A DNA stretch of 7,055 nucleotides from an uncultured Ruminococcus sp. (GTDB taxonomy: Bacteria > Bacillota_A > Clostridia > Oscillospirales > Acutalibacteraceae): the NCBI GenBank assembly GCA_902773395.1, contig CACYEJ010000016.1, forward strand, positions 1-7,055, read 5' to 3'. This document shows positions 6,710 to 7,055 of this stretch, in pieces. The translations under genes and the position numbers were made by a program. The notes beneath the pieces were generated by a model, which saw only the letters and a list, made by a program, of their open reading frames with translations, did not search any database and was not told the DNA's origin. How positions within the stretch are numbered: the first letter of the stretch is position 1; every line of letters begins with the position of its first letter.

Positions 6710-6949
6710 TTATTGTGTTGTGCCCAGATTTTCGATCAAACCCTTTATTTTATCATAAATAAGTTTGAGAATACCCTCATCCTGATTCTTACCAATCATG
6801 GTTATGACGGCACCCGCAACAACGATAGCCAGAATAACTACAATTACCGTCTCCAGAGTTTCCATACCATCCTCCTTCGACATAAGCTCGGCAAGTCTGA
6901 TTCTTGCGTCTACGATCGATCTGTCGAGTTTTTTGATAAACTTTCCCAT
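6710..6949 (-). CDS. flp: Flp-type major prepilin (type IVb, Tad pilus)
   Basis: Predicted prepilin of 79 residues, the likely shaft subunit of a Tad pilus. Residues 1-28 form a basic leader ending KEDG. Cleavage after Gly28 would leave METLETVIVVIL as the mature N-terminus, with the hallmark Glu at mature position 5 (Glu33). A single hydrophobic helix spans about residues 35-52, then comes a short amphipathic tail (DKIKGLIENLG). The mature form would be 51 residues, within the small size expected of Flp pilins. Tad prepilins are cut by a TadV-type aspartic peptidase, polymerised by TadA/B/C and assembled outside the membrane. The start was set at ATG 6949 because the upstream in-frame GTG at 6958 lies inside the ribosome binding site. 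It is the first complete gene here and is separated from the next by a structured spacer. The leader of 28 residues is long but normal for Gram-positive Flp1-like proteins. Family confidence is high; pilus formation itself is inferred. Confidence 0.88.
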   Translation of the reverse strand: MGKFIKKLDRSIVDARIRLAELMSKEDGMETLETVIVVILAIVVAGAVITMIGKNQDEGILKLIYDKIKGLIENLGTTQ

Positions 6950-6954
6950 TATGC

Positions 6955-6964
6955 TCACCTCCTT
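6955..6964 (-). promoter_or_regulatory. Ribosome binding site of the flp pilin gene, decides the start
   Basis: AAGGAGGTGA is a full-length match to the 16S anti-Shine-Dalgarno sequence and lies five bases before ATG at 6949, with GGAGG eight bases from it. The in-frame GTG at 6956-6958 is part of this site and should not be taken as the start codon. Such a strong site fits the high expression needed for a major pilin. Confidence 0.85.
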
Positions 6965-6975
6965 TCATTGTCCTT

Positions 6976-7003
6976 AGCGCAGCCTTTCCAAATGGCTGAC
7001 GCT
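6976..7003 (-). promoter_or_regulatory. Intercistronic stem-loop ahead of the flp pilin gene
   Basis: On the minus strand AGCG-T-CAGCC pairs with GGCTGCGCT: nine base pairs with one bulged T and a nine-base loop (6985-6993). It sits between the stop of the upstream gene at 7011 and the flp ribosome binding site at 6955-6964. No T-run follows it on the minus strand, so it does not look like an intrinsic terminator there. It could protect or define the 5' end of a processed flp transcript. On the plus strand it is followed by GTGATTTTT and could act as a weak terminator for any antisense transcript. Its role is inferred; the pairing is directly visible. Confidence 0.45.
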
Positions 7004-7010
7004 GTGATTT

Positions 7011-7055
7011 TTACATATTCATATTTCCAAGCATCGAAATGACTGCAGGGACAAC
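7011..7055 (-). CDS. C-terminal tail of an upstream gene, possibly TadC-like (partial)
   Basis: Reading the minus strand from the right edge, one frame gives the 14 residues VVPAVISMLGNMNM followed by TAA at 7011-7013. The rest of the gene lies outside the window. A hydrophobic, Pro-containing tail ending a few residues after a membrane helix is typical of the TadB/TadC (type II secretion F-like) platform proteins, and tadC usually lies directly before the flp pilin gene in Firmicute Tad loci. That context is the main argument. Fourteen residues cannot prove it. A second frame is also open from the edge to about 6956, but it gives an unremarkable mixed peptide that would overlap the flp ribosome binding site. 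Confidence 0.42.
   Translation of the reverse strand, partial: VVPAVISMLGNMNM

Noticed and set aside
6659..7042. Plus-strand open frame of 127 codons opposite flp
   Set aside because: It is antisense to the well-supported flp gene and its upstream leader, with no ribosome binding site and no family-like sequence. It is a shadow frame.

Overview
This window reads as a low-to-moderate GC Firmicute of the Clostridia type (Lachnospiraceae/Ruminococcaceae-like). The evidence is near-perfect AGGAGGTGA Shine-Dalgarno sites, AT-rich lysine/asparagine-rich coding, and the Gram-positive version of a Tad (tight adherence, type IVb pilus) locus. All convincing genes lie on the minus strand, so the operon is read from right to left. 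No RNA gene, insertion sequence or CRISPR array was seen.

Layout in transcription order. The last 14 codons of an upstream gene, perhaps the TadC-type inner-membrane platform protein, end at 7011. After a leader hairpin comes a 79-residue Flp-type prepilin (6710-6949) with a textbook class III cleavage site. A non-coding spacer of about 255 bp follows. It holds a GC-rich stem-loop that pairs better in the minus-strand RNA than in the plus-strand RNA, and a candidate promoter. Next is a TadE-like minor pseudopilin (5711-6454), then a very large DUF5702/TadG-like exported protein of about 1636 residues (771-5681). Last is a second TadE-like protein (733 downward) that runs off the left edge.

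How they should work together: Flp would be the shaft subunit. The TadE-like proteins and the DUF5702 protein share one plan, a short basic cytoplasmic tail, one N-terminal membrane helix and a large outer domain, and are candidate minor pilins or tip/assembly factors. The ATPase (TadA), platform proteins (TadB/C), localisation protein (TadZ) and prepilin peptidase are not in the window and would be expected next to it.

The most notable object is the giant DUF5702 protein. It keeps recognisable family landmarks at both ends, but between them it carries long predicted coiled-coil segments, a Gly-Ser linker and 16 cysteines outside the membrane helix. It also contains an A11-T-A14 tract in the coding strand. 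A one-base slip in either run, in either direction, meets a stop at or within a few codons of the tract. This makes it a strong candidate for phase variation or transcriptional slippage of a surface structure. All functional statements are inferred from sequence features read by eye; no database search was run.
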